In this document: positions 8,595-16,885 of the stretch, piece after piece
Layout of the letters: each line of letters opens with the position of its first letter
Numbering within the stretch: the stretch's first letter is position 1
From: Rhodanobacter sp.
GTDB lineage: Bacteria > Pseudomonadota > Gammaproteobacteria > Xanthomonadales > Rhodanobacteraceae
Length of the DNA stretch: 64,000 nt
Direction of reading: 5' to 3'
Assembly: GCA_024711345.1 (NCBI GenBank)
Contig: JANJTA010000013.1
Coordinates: 25,960 to 89,959 of the forward strand
Translations under genes and position numbers: made by a program
The notes under the pieces: model-generated
Told to the model about the DNA's origin: nothing
Seen by the model: the letters and a program-made list of their open reading frames with translations, nothing else
The model's database searches: none

Positions 8595-11495
8595 ATGAGC
8601 GCCACACCGACGATCCGTTCATCCCAGCCGCCGCCGGTGGCCAAGGATCTTGCGGCCCTGCATGCGGCGGTCGAACGCTTGTTCGAGGCTCCCGACGCTG
8701 CCGGCGTCATGGAAGTCTGCGAGCTCATGCTGGACAACCTCGGCATCCACGGCCGCCTGCGCTGGCGGCGCATGGACGAGCAGCCCGGTCACCTGGCCGG
8801 ACAACTGGCGCTGGCGGAGGACCCGCAAGGCTCGCGCAGCCTGGTGCTGGAATGGGCCGATCTGCCGTTGCCCGAGCTCCTGCGCGACCGCCTGGACTGG
8901 CTGGGTCGGCTGGCCGACATCCGCCTGCACCAACTGGCCGAGACCAGCCGCCTGTACGAGGCCATCTCGCGGCTGGCCCAGGCCGAGCGGCTGCAGCGCG
9001 CGCTGTACGCGATCGCCGAACAGGCCGGCGCCGAGCACGACATGCCCGAGATGATGCGCTCGCTGCACGCCATCGTCAGCAGCCTGATGTACGCGGAAAA
9101 TTTCTACATCGCGCTCTACGATGCGGCCACCGAGACGGTGCGTTTCCCCTATTACGTCGACATCAAGGACACCGATCCGCCGCTGCCGGAGCAGAGCGTG
9201 CCGCTGCACGAGATGCTGCACAGCCTGACCTGGAACCTGCTGCAGGAAGGCCGGCCGTTGATGGGTTCGATCGACGAGTTGCACCAGCAGTTCGGCGACC
9301 GCCTCGTGCCGCTCGGCCCCAGCTGCGAACACTGGCTTGGCGCACCGCTGCTGCGCGCCGGCCGCGTCGTCGGCGGCATCGTGATGCAGAGCTATCGCGC
9401 CGATACGCACTACTCGCGGCACGACCTGGAACTGCTGAACTACGTGGCCCAGCACGTGCAGACCGCACTGGAGCGGCGCGAGGCGCACCTCGAACTGGGC
9501 CGCCGGGTGACCGACCGCACCGCTGCGCTGCGCGAGGCGAACCGCGTACTGCGCCAGCAGGTACTGCAGCGCCAGCGCGGCGAGCGCCTGCAGGCGGCCC
9601 TGTTCCGCATCGCCGAGCTGGCCAACACCTCGGACAGCCTGGACAAGTTCTACGCGGCCATGCACCAGGTGATCAGCGGCCTGCTGTACGCGCGCAACTT
9701 CTACATCGCGCTGCTGGACGAGGAGAGCGGCCACCTCACCTTCCCCTACTCGGTCGACGACGTCGACCACGTGCGTCCGCCGCGTGCCCACGGCCGCGGC
9801 GCCACCGAGTACGTACTGCGCCATGCCAAGCCGCTGCTGGCCACGCCGGCCGAGATCGACCGCCTCAGCGCGCAGGGCGAGATCAGCCACTTCGGCGCGC
9901 GCTCGGTGTGCTGGTTGGGCGTGCCGCTGATCTGGGGCGGCAAGGCGATGGGCGTGCTGGCGCTGCAAAGCTACTCGCCCGAGCACACCTACACCGAGCG
10001 CGACCAGGAGCTGCTGACCTTCGTCAGTTACCACATCGCCAACGCGCTGCAGCGCAAGCAGGCGGCCGCGTCACTGAAGCACGCCTATGCCGGGCTGGAG
10101 CGCCGCGTCACCGAGCGCACCCGCGCGCTGGCGCTGGCCAACCGCGACCTGCGCGAACAGATCGCCGAGCGCGAGCGCGTCGAGCGCCGGCTGAAGTACG
10201 AGACCCTGCACGATTCGCTGACCGGCCTGCCGAACCGCACGTTGCTGCTGCAACGGCTGGAACAGGCCATGCAGCGCTACGCCGACAACCCCGACGAACA
10301 GTTCGCCGTGCTGTTCATCGACCTGGACCGTTTCAAGGTCATCAACGACTCGGTCGGCCACCTGGTCGGCGACGATCTGCTGTTCCAGGTCGGCGGCCGC
10401 ATCCGCGCCTGCCTGAAGACCCGCGACGTGGTCGCCCGCCTGGGCGGCGACGAGTTCGCGGTGCTGCTGGAAGGCATCGTCGAGACCGACAAGGCGACGC
10501 TGATCGCCGAGCGCATCATCAGCGAGCTGCAGACGCCGTTCCGGCTCGGCACCAAGGAGATCTTCACCTCCGCCTCGATCGGCATCGCGCTGGCCCGCCC
10601 GCATTACCGCCAGCCGGAGGAACTGCTGCGCGACGCCGATGCGGCCATGTACAACGCGAAGGACGGCGGCCGCCATCGCGCGGCGATGTTCGACGACCGC
10701 CTGCGCCGCGAGGCACTGTCGCTGCTGGACATGGAGAGCGACCTGCGCCACGCGCTCAGCCGCAACGAGTTCGAGCCGTTCTACCAGCCGATCGTGGAAC
10801 TGGCCGACGGCCGCGTCACCGGCTACGAGGCGCTGCTGCGCTGGCATCATCCCGAGCGCGGCCTGCTGCCGCCGCACGACTTCCTGCTGATCGCCGAGGA
10901 ATGCGGCTGCGCCGAGGCGATCGACTGGCAGATCTTCGAACAGGTGTGCACCCAGGCGGTGCGGCTGATCGGCGCCGACGGCTTCATCAGCATCAACGTG
11001 TCCGGCCGGCATTTTCGCTCGGCCGACCTCGACCAGCGCTTGCTCGCGCTGTTCGAACAGTACGCCGTGCCCACGCGCTGCATCCGCATCGAGGTCACCG
11101 AACACGCATTGCTGGAGAACCCGACCCAGGTCAAGCAGATGCTGCAGAACCTGCGCAGCCACGGCGTCGGCATCGCGCTGGACGATTTCGGCACCGGCTA
11201 TTCCTCGCTCAGCTACCTGCACCAGTACCCGTTCGAGACGCTGAAGATCGACCGCTCGTTCATCACCGAACTGCCGCCGGACGACACCGAAACGCAGGGC
11301 CTGGCGCTGGTGCGCGCGATCCAGGTGCTGGCCGACTCGCTGCAGATGAAGGTGATCGCCGAAGGCATCGAGGACGAATCGCAGCGGCAGGCGTTGCTGC
11401 GTGTGGGTTGCCGCTACGGCCAGGGCTTCCTGTTCGCCGAGGCGCAGCCGGCCGCCACCTGGCTCGGCGCGGACAAGCCGCTGCTGCTGGCCTGA
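8595..11495 (+). CDS. GAF-GAF-GGDEF-EAL cyclic-di-GMP signalling protein
   Basis: 966-residue soluble protein that could both make and degrade cyclic di-GMP. Two GAF-like sensor domains lie at about 145-300 and 325-485; they are visibly related (both contain a LMYAENFYIALYD / LLYARNFYIALLD block), each followed by a helical linker rich in charged residues (about 300-335 and 490-535). The cyclase domain has an intact active site GGDEF at 617-621, and the phosphodiesterase domain has EAL at 745-747 plus the conserved DDFGTGYSSLSYL and KIDRSFI blocks, so both halves look catalytically competent. The inhibitory RxxD site upstream of GGDEF reads KTRD, so product feedback may be weak. There is no membrane segment. 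Monocistronic; the GAF ligands are unknown. Confidence 0.95.
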   Translation: MSATPTIRSSQPPPVAKDLAALHAAVERLFEAPDAAGVMEVCELMLDNLGIHGRLRWRRMDEQPGHLAGQLALAEDPQGSRSLVLEWADLPLPELLRDRLDWLGRLADIRLHQLAETSRLYEAISRLAQAERLQRALYAIAEQAGAEHDMPEMMRSLHAIVSSLMYAENFYIALYDAATETVRFPYYVDIKDTDPPLPEQSVPLHEMLHSLTWNLLQEGRPLMGSIDELHQQFGDRLVPLGPSCEHWLGAPLLRAGRVVGGIVMQSYRADTHYSRHDLELLNYVAQHVQTALERREAHLELGRRVTDRTAALREANRVLRQQVLQRQRGERLQAALFRIAELANTSDSLDKFYAAMHQVISGLLYARNFYIALLDEESGHLTFPYSVDDVDHVRPPRAHGRGATEYVLRHAKPLLATPAEIDRLSAQGEISHFGARSVCWLGVPLIWGGKAMGVLALQSYSPEHTYTERDQELLTFVSYHIANALQRKQAAASLKHAYAGLERRVTERTRALALANRDLREQIAERERVERRLKYETLHDSLTGLPNRTLLLQRLEQAMQRYADNPDEQFAVLFIDLDRFKVINDSVGHLVGDDLLFQVGGRIRACLKTRDVVARLGGDEFAVLLEGIVETDKATLIAERIISELQTPFRLGTKEIFTSASIGIALARPHYRQPEELLRDADAAMYNAKDGGRHRAAMFDDRLRREALSLLDMESDLRHALSRNEFEPFYQPIVELADGRVTGYEALLRWHHPERGLLPPHDFLLIAEECGCAEAIDWQIFEQVCTQAVRLIGADGFISINVSGRHFRSADLDQRLLALFEQYAVPTRCIRIEVTEHALLENPTQVKQMLQNLRSHGVGIALDDFGTGYSSLSYLHQYPFETLKIDRSFITELPPDDTETQGLALVRAIQVLADSLQMKVIAEGIEDESQRQALLRVGCRYGQGFLFAEAQPAATWLGADKPLLLA

Positions 11496-11513
11496 GCGGG
11501 CAGCCCGCTCGCC

Positions 11514-12413
11514 TTACTGCGCCGTGCCCGGTGCGCCGGGAGCCGCGCCTTCGCTCAGCAGGTGCTCGGCGTCGATGCGGTCGAAGTGGTAGCGCTGCGC
11601 GCAGAACTCGCAGACCACCTCGATCTCGTCGCCGCGCGCGGCCAGCGCCGCCTCCACTTCGTCGCGGCCGAGCGAGCGCAGCATCGACGTCACCCGCTCG
11701 CGGCTGCAACTGCAGCCGAACGCCAGCGGGCGCGGCTCGAACAGGCGCACCGATTCCTCGTGATACAGGCGGTACAGCAGTTGCTCCGGCGCACTGGCCA
11801 GCAGCTCCGCCGCGCCCAGCGTGGCGGTGAGGTGCATCACGCGGTTCCAGGCGTCGTCGTCCTGCACGCCGGCGTGGCCGCCCTCGCCCGGCATCTTCTG
11901 CAGCATCAGGCCGACCGCGCGCTCGCCGTCGGCGGCCAGCAGGATGCGCGCCGGCAGCTGCTCGGATTTCGTGAAGTAGTCTTCCAGCGAGGCGGCCAGC
12001 TCGGCATGACCGAGGTCGACCAGGCCCTGGTAGCGCTGGCCGCGATCGACGTTGCCGATGGTGATCGCCATGATCGCGCCGGCCAGCGCATCCAGCGCCA
12101 GCGGTGCGGACAGCGGCTCGTTCCAGCGCGCCAGCCCGCGCAGGCGGCCCTGGTCGCTGCACTCGGCAAACAGCAGGCGCAACGCGTCCGAACTCTTCAG
12201 CTCGATCGACAGCGCGCCGTCCAGCTTGATGCCCCCGGTCAGCAGCGCGCTGGCCGCCAGCGCCTCGCCCAGCAGGGCGTGCAGCGCCGGCGGGTAGTCC
12301 GCGCGGCCGGCCACTTCGCGCCAGGCCGGCCCCAGCCGCACCAGGGTGCCGCGCACGCCGGCGCGCTCGAGCAGGAAGCGGTGCAACACGTCGTCCACAG
12401 GCAGTTCGTCCAC
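11514..12413 (-). CDS. hslO: Hsp33 redox-activated holdase chaperone
   Basis: 299-residue cytoplasmic chaperone that is switched on by oxidation and binds unfolding proteins. The C-terminal zinc centre is complete: CSC at 234-236 and CEFC at 268-271, the four cysteines that release zinc and form disulfides under peroxide or HOCl stress. The N-terminal domain carries the family blocks AASALLTGGIKLDG and ARWNEPL. The start is a GTG at 12413. It is convergent with the GGDEF/EAL gene (18 bp between stops) and divergent from mtgA. Length is normal for the family. Confidence 0.95.
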   Translation of the reverse strand: MDELPVDDVLHRFLLERAGVRGTLVRLGPAWREVAGRADYPPALHALLGEALAASALLTGGIKLDGALSIELKSSDALRLLFAECSDQGRLRGLARWNEPLSAPLALDALAGAIMAITIGNVDRGQRYQGLVDLGHAELAASLEDYFTKSEQLPARILLAADGERAVGLMLQKMPGEGGHAGVQDDDAWNRVMHLTATLGAAELLASAPEQLLYRLYHEESVRLFEPRPLAFGCSCSRERVTSMLRSLGRDEVEAALAARGDEIEVVCEFCAQRYHFDRIDAEHLLSEGAAPGAPGTAQ

Positions 12414-12521
12414 GGCAAGCGTCTCTTCGGGTCAAGCGCCACAGATGGGGGCACCAGCGCGCCCGGACAACGCCCTGGCGGCTGGCCCTTATACTGCCTG
12501 CCTCCTTCCGCGCATACCGCC

Positions 12522-13262
12522 ATGCCTTTTCTGTCCCGCCGCACCCCGCTGGCACGTCTGCTGCGCATGCTGGCGATCGCACTGCTGGCATGGCTGGCGC
12601 TGAGCTGGCTGGTGGTGCTGGTGTTGCGCTTCATGCCGCCATGGACCTCGGCAGTGATGCTGGAGCGCCAGCTCGGCGCGTGGATCCACGGCGAGAAGGA
12701 TTTCCGGCTGCGCCAGCACTGGGTGCCGTGGCAGCAGGTGTCGGGCTGGGTGCCGCTGGCGATGGTGGCCGGTGAGGACCAGAAGTTCCCCTATCACCAC
12801 GGCTTCGATCTCGACTCGATCCAGGACGCGCTCGACGCCGCCGATGACGGCAAGCGCCTGCGCGGCGCCAGCACGCTCAGCCAGCAAACCGCCAAGAACC
12901 TGTTCCTGTGGAACGGCCGCAGCTTCGTGCGCAAGGGGCTGGAGGCGTACTTCACCGTGCTGATCGAATTGACCTGGCCCAAGCGGCGCATCCTCGAGGT
13001 GTACATGAACATCGCCGAGCTGGGCGACGGCATCTACGGCGTGGGGGCGGCCAGCGAGGCGTACTTCCACGTGCCGCCGGCGCAACTCGGGCCGGCCCAG
13101 GCTGCCCGCCTCGCCGCGGTGTTGCCGAACCCGCGGCGCCTGCATGCCGACCGCCCCAGCGCCTACGTGCAGCGCCGCGCGGCGTGGATCCAGCGGCAGA
13201 TGTACCAGCTCGGCGGCCCCGGCTACCTCGACCGCCGCGTGTCGCCGCGCGCGGCGCGCTGA
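12522..13262 (+). CDS. mtgA: Monofunctional peptidoglycan transglycosylase
   Basis: 246-residue GT51 enzyme that polymerises lipid II into glycan strands. It has one N-terminal transmembrane anchor (about 12-37) and the periplasmic glycosyltransferase domain only, with no transpeptidase domain. The catalytic glutamate lies in the AGEDQKFPYHHGFD motif (Glu 85), and the second conserved block GASTLSQQTAKNLFLW is at about 112-127, followed by KRRILEVYMNIAELG. The ATG at 12522 gives the usual length. The gene has its own upstream region shared with divergent hslO. Confidence 0.95.
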   Translation: MPFLSRRTPLARLLRMLAIALLAWLALSWLVVLVLRFMPPWTSAVMLERQLGAWIHGEKDFRLRQHWVPWQQVSGWVPLAMVAGEDQKFPYHHGFDLDSIQDALDAADDGKRLRGASTLSQQTAKNLFLWNGRSFVRKGLEAYFTVLIELTWPKRRILEVYMNIAELGDGIYGVGAASEAYFHVPPAQLGPAQAARLAAVLPNPRRLHADRPSAYVQRRAAWIQRQMYQLGGPGYLDRRVSPRAAR

Positions 13263-13360
13263 GCCGCGCGCGGCCGGTTCACGACTTCACTACACGCCGG
13301 CGTGAAGGCGGCGCTAGACTCGCCGCAGACGGCCCGTCCGGGCCGCAGGGAGACCCAAGC

Positions 13361-13789
13361 ATGAGCCAGGTCAAACATCTGCTGCAGGGCAAGGGCAACG
13401 CGATCTACAGCATTGCGCCGGATGCGCCGGTGCTCGATGCGATCAAGCACATGGCCGAGCACCGGATCGGAGCGCTGCTGGTGATGCGCGGCGAAGAGCT
13501 GGTCGGCGTGATGTCCGAACGCGACTACGCGCGCAAGGTGATCCTGCAGGGCCGCTCCTCCTCGCAGACCGCGGTGTCCGACATCATGAGCGGCAGCCCG
13601 CTGACGGTGAGCCCGGACACCGACGTGTTCGACTGCATGCGCCTGTGTACCGACAGCCGCGTGCGCCACTTGCCCGTGGTGCAGGACGGCAAGGTGGTGG
13701 GGGTGATCTCGATCGGCGACCTGGTCAAGGCGGTGATCGATGCGCAGGCCGAGCAGATCGAGCACCTGCAGCGCTACATCACCAGCTGA
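13361..13789 (+). CDS. Two-CBS-domain protein
   Basis: 142-residue protein made of a single Bateman module: CBS motifs at about 10-65 and 76-130, each ending in the conserved VGVMSERDYARK / VGVISIGDLVK turn that binds adenine nucleotides. There is no fused effector domain. The ATG at 13361 follows AGGGAG at about 9 nt. Such stand-alone pairs sense AMP/ATP or S-adenosyl compounds; the partner here is unknown. It is followed by a terminator that also ends the convergent transporter gene. Confidence 0.9.
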   Translation: MSQVKHLLQGKGNAIYSIAPDAPVLDAIKHMAEHRIGALLVMRGEELVGVMSERDYARKVILQGRSSSQTAVSDIMSGSPLTVSPDTDVFDCMRLCTDSRVRHLPVVQDGKVVGVISIGDLVKAVIDAQAEQIEHLQRYITS

Positions 13790-13804
13790 GAGCCGGGATG
13801 CGGG

Positions 13805-13830
13805 AAAGCATCGGCTCAAGCCGATGCTTT
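13805..13830. terminator. Bidirectional terminator overlapping the transporter stop
   Basis: 11-bp perfect stem AAAGCATCGGC / GCCGATGCTTT with a TCAA loop, AAA before and TTT after. It sits between the convergent CBS gene and the transporter gene. The right arm encodes the last codons of the transporter, whose stop is in the loop. Confidence 0.8.
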
Positions 13831-15159
13831 CGTGCCCTCGCCGACGGGCACGTGCTCGTCCGGCGCCAGGTCCGGCGACCAGCCCGCGCGGCGCGCCACC
13901 ACCGCCGCCAGCGCGGCGACGCCGGCACCGGCCAGGGCCAGCCCGCCGATGCCCCAGCCGAGCAGACGCAAACCGCTCACCGCGCTGGTCACCACCACGT
14001 CGCCGAAGCGCCACACCGCGGTCTCGACGAAGTTCTTGCCTTTGTAGCGCGTTTCGCGCGGCACCCGCGTGTACAGCGCGTCCACCGCCGGCTTGGTCAT
14101 GCCGTAGGCGAAGCCGCGCGTGGTCACGCTCATCACCGCCAGCAGCGGCACCGCGTAGCCCAGCAGCCCCACGTCGACGCCACCGAGCAGCGCCACTGCC
14201 GCCAGCAGCGCCACGTTCACCAGTGCGGGCAGCAGCAGGCCCCAGCCGGCGCCATGGCGGATCAGCAACCAGCGGGTCACGCTCAGCTGCAGCAGCGCAC
14301 CGAGCAGGTTGGTGGCCAGGTCCAGATCGTTGTAGAACGCCGTGCGCGACACCGCGTCGGCAAAGTGCGCCTTGGCGTAATCGGCCACCAGCGCGTAGGC
14401 CAGCGTGCCGATGCCGTCGCCGAACAGCATCAGCAGGGCCATGTAGCGCAGGAACGGGCGCGACCACAGCTCCTTGACGCCGGCCCACAGCGAACCGCCC
14501 ACCGCCTCCTCGCTGCCGCCGCCCGAGTTCCGGCCGTGCCCGGTCGAGAGCCGCAGCAGCAGCGCCAGCGCCAGTGCCAGCGCCAGCGCCGAGACCAGCA
14601 GCAGCGGCGCCACGCCGATCGTCCGCACCAGCAGCTTGGTCACCAGCGGACCGAACAGCGCCCCACCCATGCCGCCCAGCGCGATCAGCGAGAACACCCG
14701 CCGCGCCTGCGCGCTGGAGAAGATGTCGGCCATGAAGCTCCAGAACAGCGACACCACGAACAGGTTGAACACGCTGACCCAGACGAAGAACAGCACGCCC
14801 AGCTCGCGCGCGCCAATGCGCTCCTGCGCCATGAACGCCGGCACGAACGCCAGCAGGCACGCGATGAAGAAGCCGTAGCTCCAGCCCAACAGCGGCCGGC
14901 GCCGGAAGCGCGCCACCAGCATGCCGAACAGCGGCGTCAGCAGCAGCATCACCACGAACACCGCGCCGTAGAACAGCGGCAGCGACTGCGAGCCGACCGC
15001 CCCGCTCAGTTGGTCACGCACCGGCCGGATGATGTAGTACGAGGTCATCACGAAGAAGAACGCCAGCGCGGACAGCATCGGCGTGGCAGCTTGTTCCACT
15101 GATGGCGGGCGGGGCAAACTCACGGGGACATCCGGCGTGGGGCGCGGCAAGCCTAGCAC
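13816..15159 (-). CDS. Nucleotide-translocase-like (Tlc/MFS) membrane carrier
   Basis: 447-residue polytopic membrane protein with about twelve hydrophobic segments. The N-terminal block MTSYYIIRPVRDQLSG and the RYKGKNFVETAVWRFGD motif near residue 370 resemble the bacterial branch of the ATP:ADP translocase (Tlc/AAA) family within the MFS fold. In free-living bacteria these are usually annotated only as MFS transporters, and nucleotide exchange cannot be assumed. The outermost start is GTG at 15159; a second GTG at 15123 and an ATG at 15078 are possible and would still keep all membrane segments. It is divergent from the GMC oxidoreductase, with starts only about 35-115 bp apart. Confidence 0.78.
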   Translation of the reverse strand: MLGLPRPTPDVPVSLPRPPSVEQAATPMLSALAFFFVMTSYYIIRPVRDQLSGAVGSQSLPLFYGAVFVVMLLLTPLFGMLVARFRRRPLLGWSYGFFIACLLAFVPAFMAQERIGARELGVLFFVWVSVFNLFVVSLFWSFMADIFSSAQARRVFSLIALGGMGGALFGPLVTKLLVRTIGVAPLLLVSALALALALALLLRLSTGHGRNSGGGSEEAVGGSLWAGVKELWSRPFLRYMALLMLFGDGIGTLAYALVADYAKAHFADAVSRTAFYNDLDLATNLLGALLQLSVTRWLLIRHGAGWGLLLPALVNVALLAAVALLGGVDVGLLGYAVPLLAVMSVTTRGFAYGMTKPAVDALYTRVPRETRYKGKNFVETAVWRFGDVVVTSAVSGLRLLGWGIGGLALAGAGVAALAAVVARRAGWSPDLAPDEHVPVGEGTKASA

Positions 15160-15194
15160 GCGATTCCGCCGATCCCGTCACGCTGGGGAATGCC

Positions 15195-16793
15195 ATGGAC
15201 CATTACGACTACCTCATCGTCGGCGCCGGCTCGGCCGGTTGCGTGCTGGCCAACCGGCTCAGCGCCGATCCGGCCGCGCGCGTGCTGCTGCTCGAAGCCG
15301 GCCCCTCCGACTGGAACCCGCTGATCCACCTGCCTGCCGGCATCGCCCGGCTGGCCAACCACCGTGCGCTCAACTGGAACTACCGCACCGAGCCGGAACC
15401 GGCGCTCGGCCAGCGCCGTCTGTGGTGGCCGCGCGGCAGGACGCTCGGCGGTTCCAGCTCGATCAACGCGATGTGCTACGTCCGCGGCGTGGCGGCCGAC
15501 TACGACGGCTGGGCCGCCGCCTGCGGCGACCCGCGCTGGTCATGGCGCGAGGTGTTGCCGTGGTTCCTGCGCAGCGAGGACAACAGCCGCGGCGCCAGCG
15601 CGCTGCATAGCGTCGGTGGTCCGCTCGGCGTCGCCGACCTGCGCCACCACAACGTGCTGTCGGAAGCGCTGCTCGATGCGGCTGCCAGTGCCGGCTTCGC
15701 GCGCAACGACGACTTCAACGGCGAGCGGCAGGCCGGCTTCGGGCTGTACCAGGTGACCCAGCGCCATGGCGCGCGCTGCTCCAGCGCCACGGCGTTCCTG
15801 AAGCCGGTGCGCCAGCGCGCGAACCTGCAGGTGCGCACGCATGCGCTGGTCGAGCGCGTGCTGATCGAGCACGGCCGCGCCGTCGGCGTGCAGCTGCGGC
15901 GCGGCCGGCACGCTGCCGAACGGATCGCGGCCGACGAAGTGATCCTCGCCGGCGGCGCAATCAACTCGCCGCAGCTGCTGATGCTGTCCGGGCTCGGCCA
16001 GGCCGACCATCTGCGCGAACACGGCATCGCCGTGCTCGCCGACCTGCCCGGGGTCGGCGCCAACCTGCAGGATCATCTGGACATCTGCACGCTCGACGGC
16101 AACCCGAACCGCGTCAGCTACGACCACCTCAACGAACTGGCCGCCGGCTGGCGCTGGTTGCGCCATCGCGACGGGCCGGGCAGCTCCAACGTGGCCGAGG
16201 CCGGCGGCTTCGTGCGCAGCCGCTACGCCGCCGACGCGCGCTGCGACCTGCAGTTCCATTTCGTGCCGGCACTGCTCGACGACCACGGCCGCCACCGCCT
16301 GCCCGGCTACGGCTACACCCTGCATGCGTGCTACCTGCACCCGCACAGCCGCGGCCGGTTGCGCCTGCACTCGGCCGACCCGGCGCAACCGATCGCGATC
16401 CACGCCAACTACCTGGGCGACCCGGAAGGCCACGACCTGAAGCTGATGATCGAGGCGGCGCGGTTGTCGCGCGAGATCCTCGACCAGCCCGCATTCGCGC
16501 CGTTCCGCGGCGCGCCGGTGTTCCCCGAACGGCGCATTGGCAGCGACGCGGAGTACGTCGACTTCATCCGGCGCAAGGCCGAAACCATCTACCACCCGGT
16601 CGGCACCTGCCGCATGGGCAGCGACGATCGCGCGGTGGTCGACAGCGAGCTGCGCGTGCATGGCGTGGACAAGCTGCGCGTGGTGGACGCTTCGGTGATG
16701 CCCAGCCTGCCCACCGGCAACACCAACGCGCCCACCATCATGATCGCCGAGCGCGCCAGCGCACTGATCCGCGGGGAAGGACGAAGCCCGTAG
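15195..16793 (+). CDS. GMC-family FAD oxidoreductase (choline/alcohol dehydrogenase-like)
   Basis: 532-residue flavoenzyme of the glucose-methanol-choline family. The FAD-binding fingerprint GAGSAG is at 10-15, the second FAD signature GRTLGGSSSINAMCYVRG at about 89-106, the GMC signature 2 GGAINSPQLLMLSG at about 254-267, and the catalytic histidine is His 467 in YHPVGTCRMG. It acts on an alcohol; sequences of this size include choline dehydrogenase and medium-chain alcohol dehydrogenases, and I cannot tell which. The ATG at 15195 follows GGGGAA. Its TAG stop is supplied by the terminal GTAG of the adjacent palindromic repeat. Confidence 0.9.
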   Translation: MDHYDYLIVGAGSAGCVLANRLSADPAARVLLLEAGPSDWNPLIHLPAGIARLANHRALNWNYRTEPEPALGQRRLWWPRGRTLGGSSSINAMCYVRGVAADYDGWAAACGDPRWSWREVLPWFLRSEDNSRGASALHSVGGPLGVADLRHHNVLSEALLDAAASAGFARNDDFNGERQAGFGLYQVTQRHGARCSSATAFLKPVRQRANLQVRTHALVERVLIEHGRAVGVQLRRGRHAAERIAADEVILAGGAINSPQLLMLSGLGQADHLREHGIAVLADLPGVGANLQDHLDICTLDGNPNRVSYDHLNELAAGWRWLRHRDGPGSSNVAEAGGFVRSRYAADARCDLQFHFVPALLDDHGRHRLPGYGYTLHACYLHPHSRGRLRLHSADPAQPIAIHANYLGDPEGHDLKLMIEAARLSREILDQPAFAPFRGAPVFPERRIGSDAEYVDFIRRKAETIYHPVGTCRMGSDDRAVVDSELRVHGVDKLRVVDASVMPSLPTGNTNAPTIMIAERASALIRGEGRSP

Positions 16794-16885
16794 GAGCGCA
16801 CTTCATGCGCGATGCTCTTCGTCACGTGAGGAAAGGCAGCGCGCACGACCGAAGGACGTCCTTCGTGGACGAAGTGCGCTCCTAC
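16790..16885. repeat. REP-like palindromic element with GTAG ends
   Basis: Perfect 15-bp inverted repeat GTAGGAGCGCACTTC (16790-16804) / GAAGTGCGCTCCTAC (16871-16885) around a 66-bp centre. The GTAG head is the hallmark of REP sequences mobilised by RAYT transposases. It fills the space between two convergent genes and its two ends supply the TAG stops of both. Confidence 0.85.

Noticed and set aside
13816..15159. Calling the carrier an ATP/ADP exchanger
   Set aside because: Family resemblance to Tlc translocases is visible, but free-living relatives rarely exchange nucleotides and no substrate residues could be confirmed.
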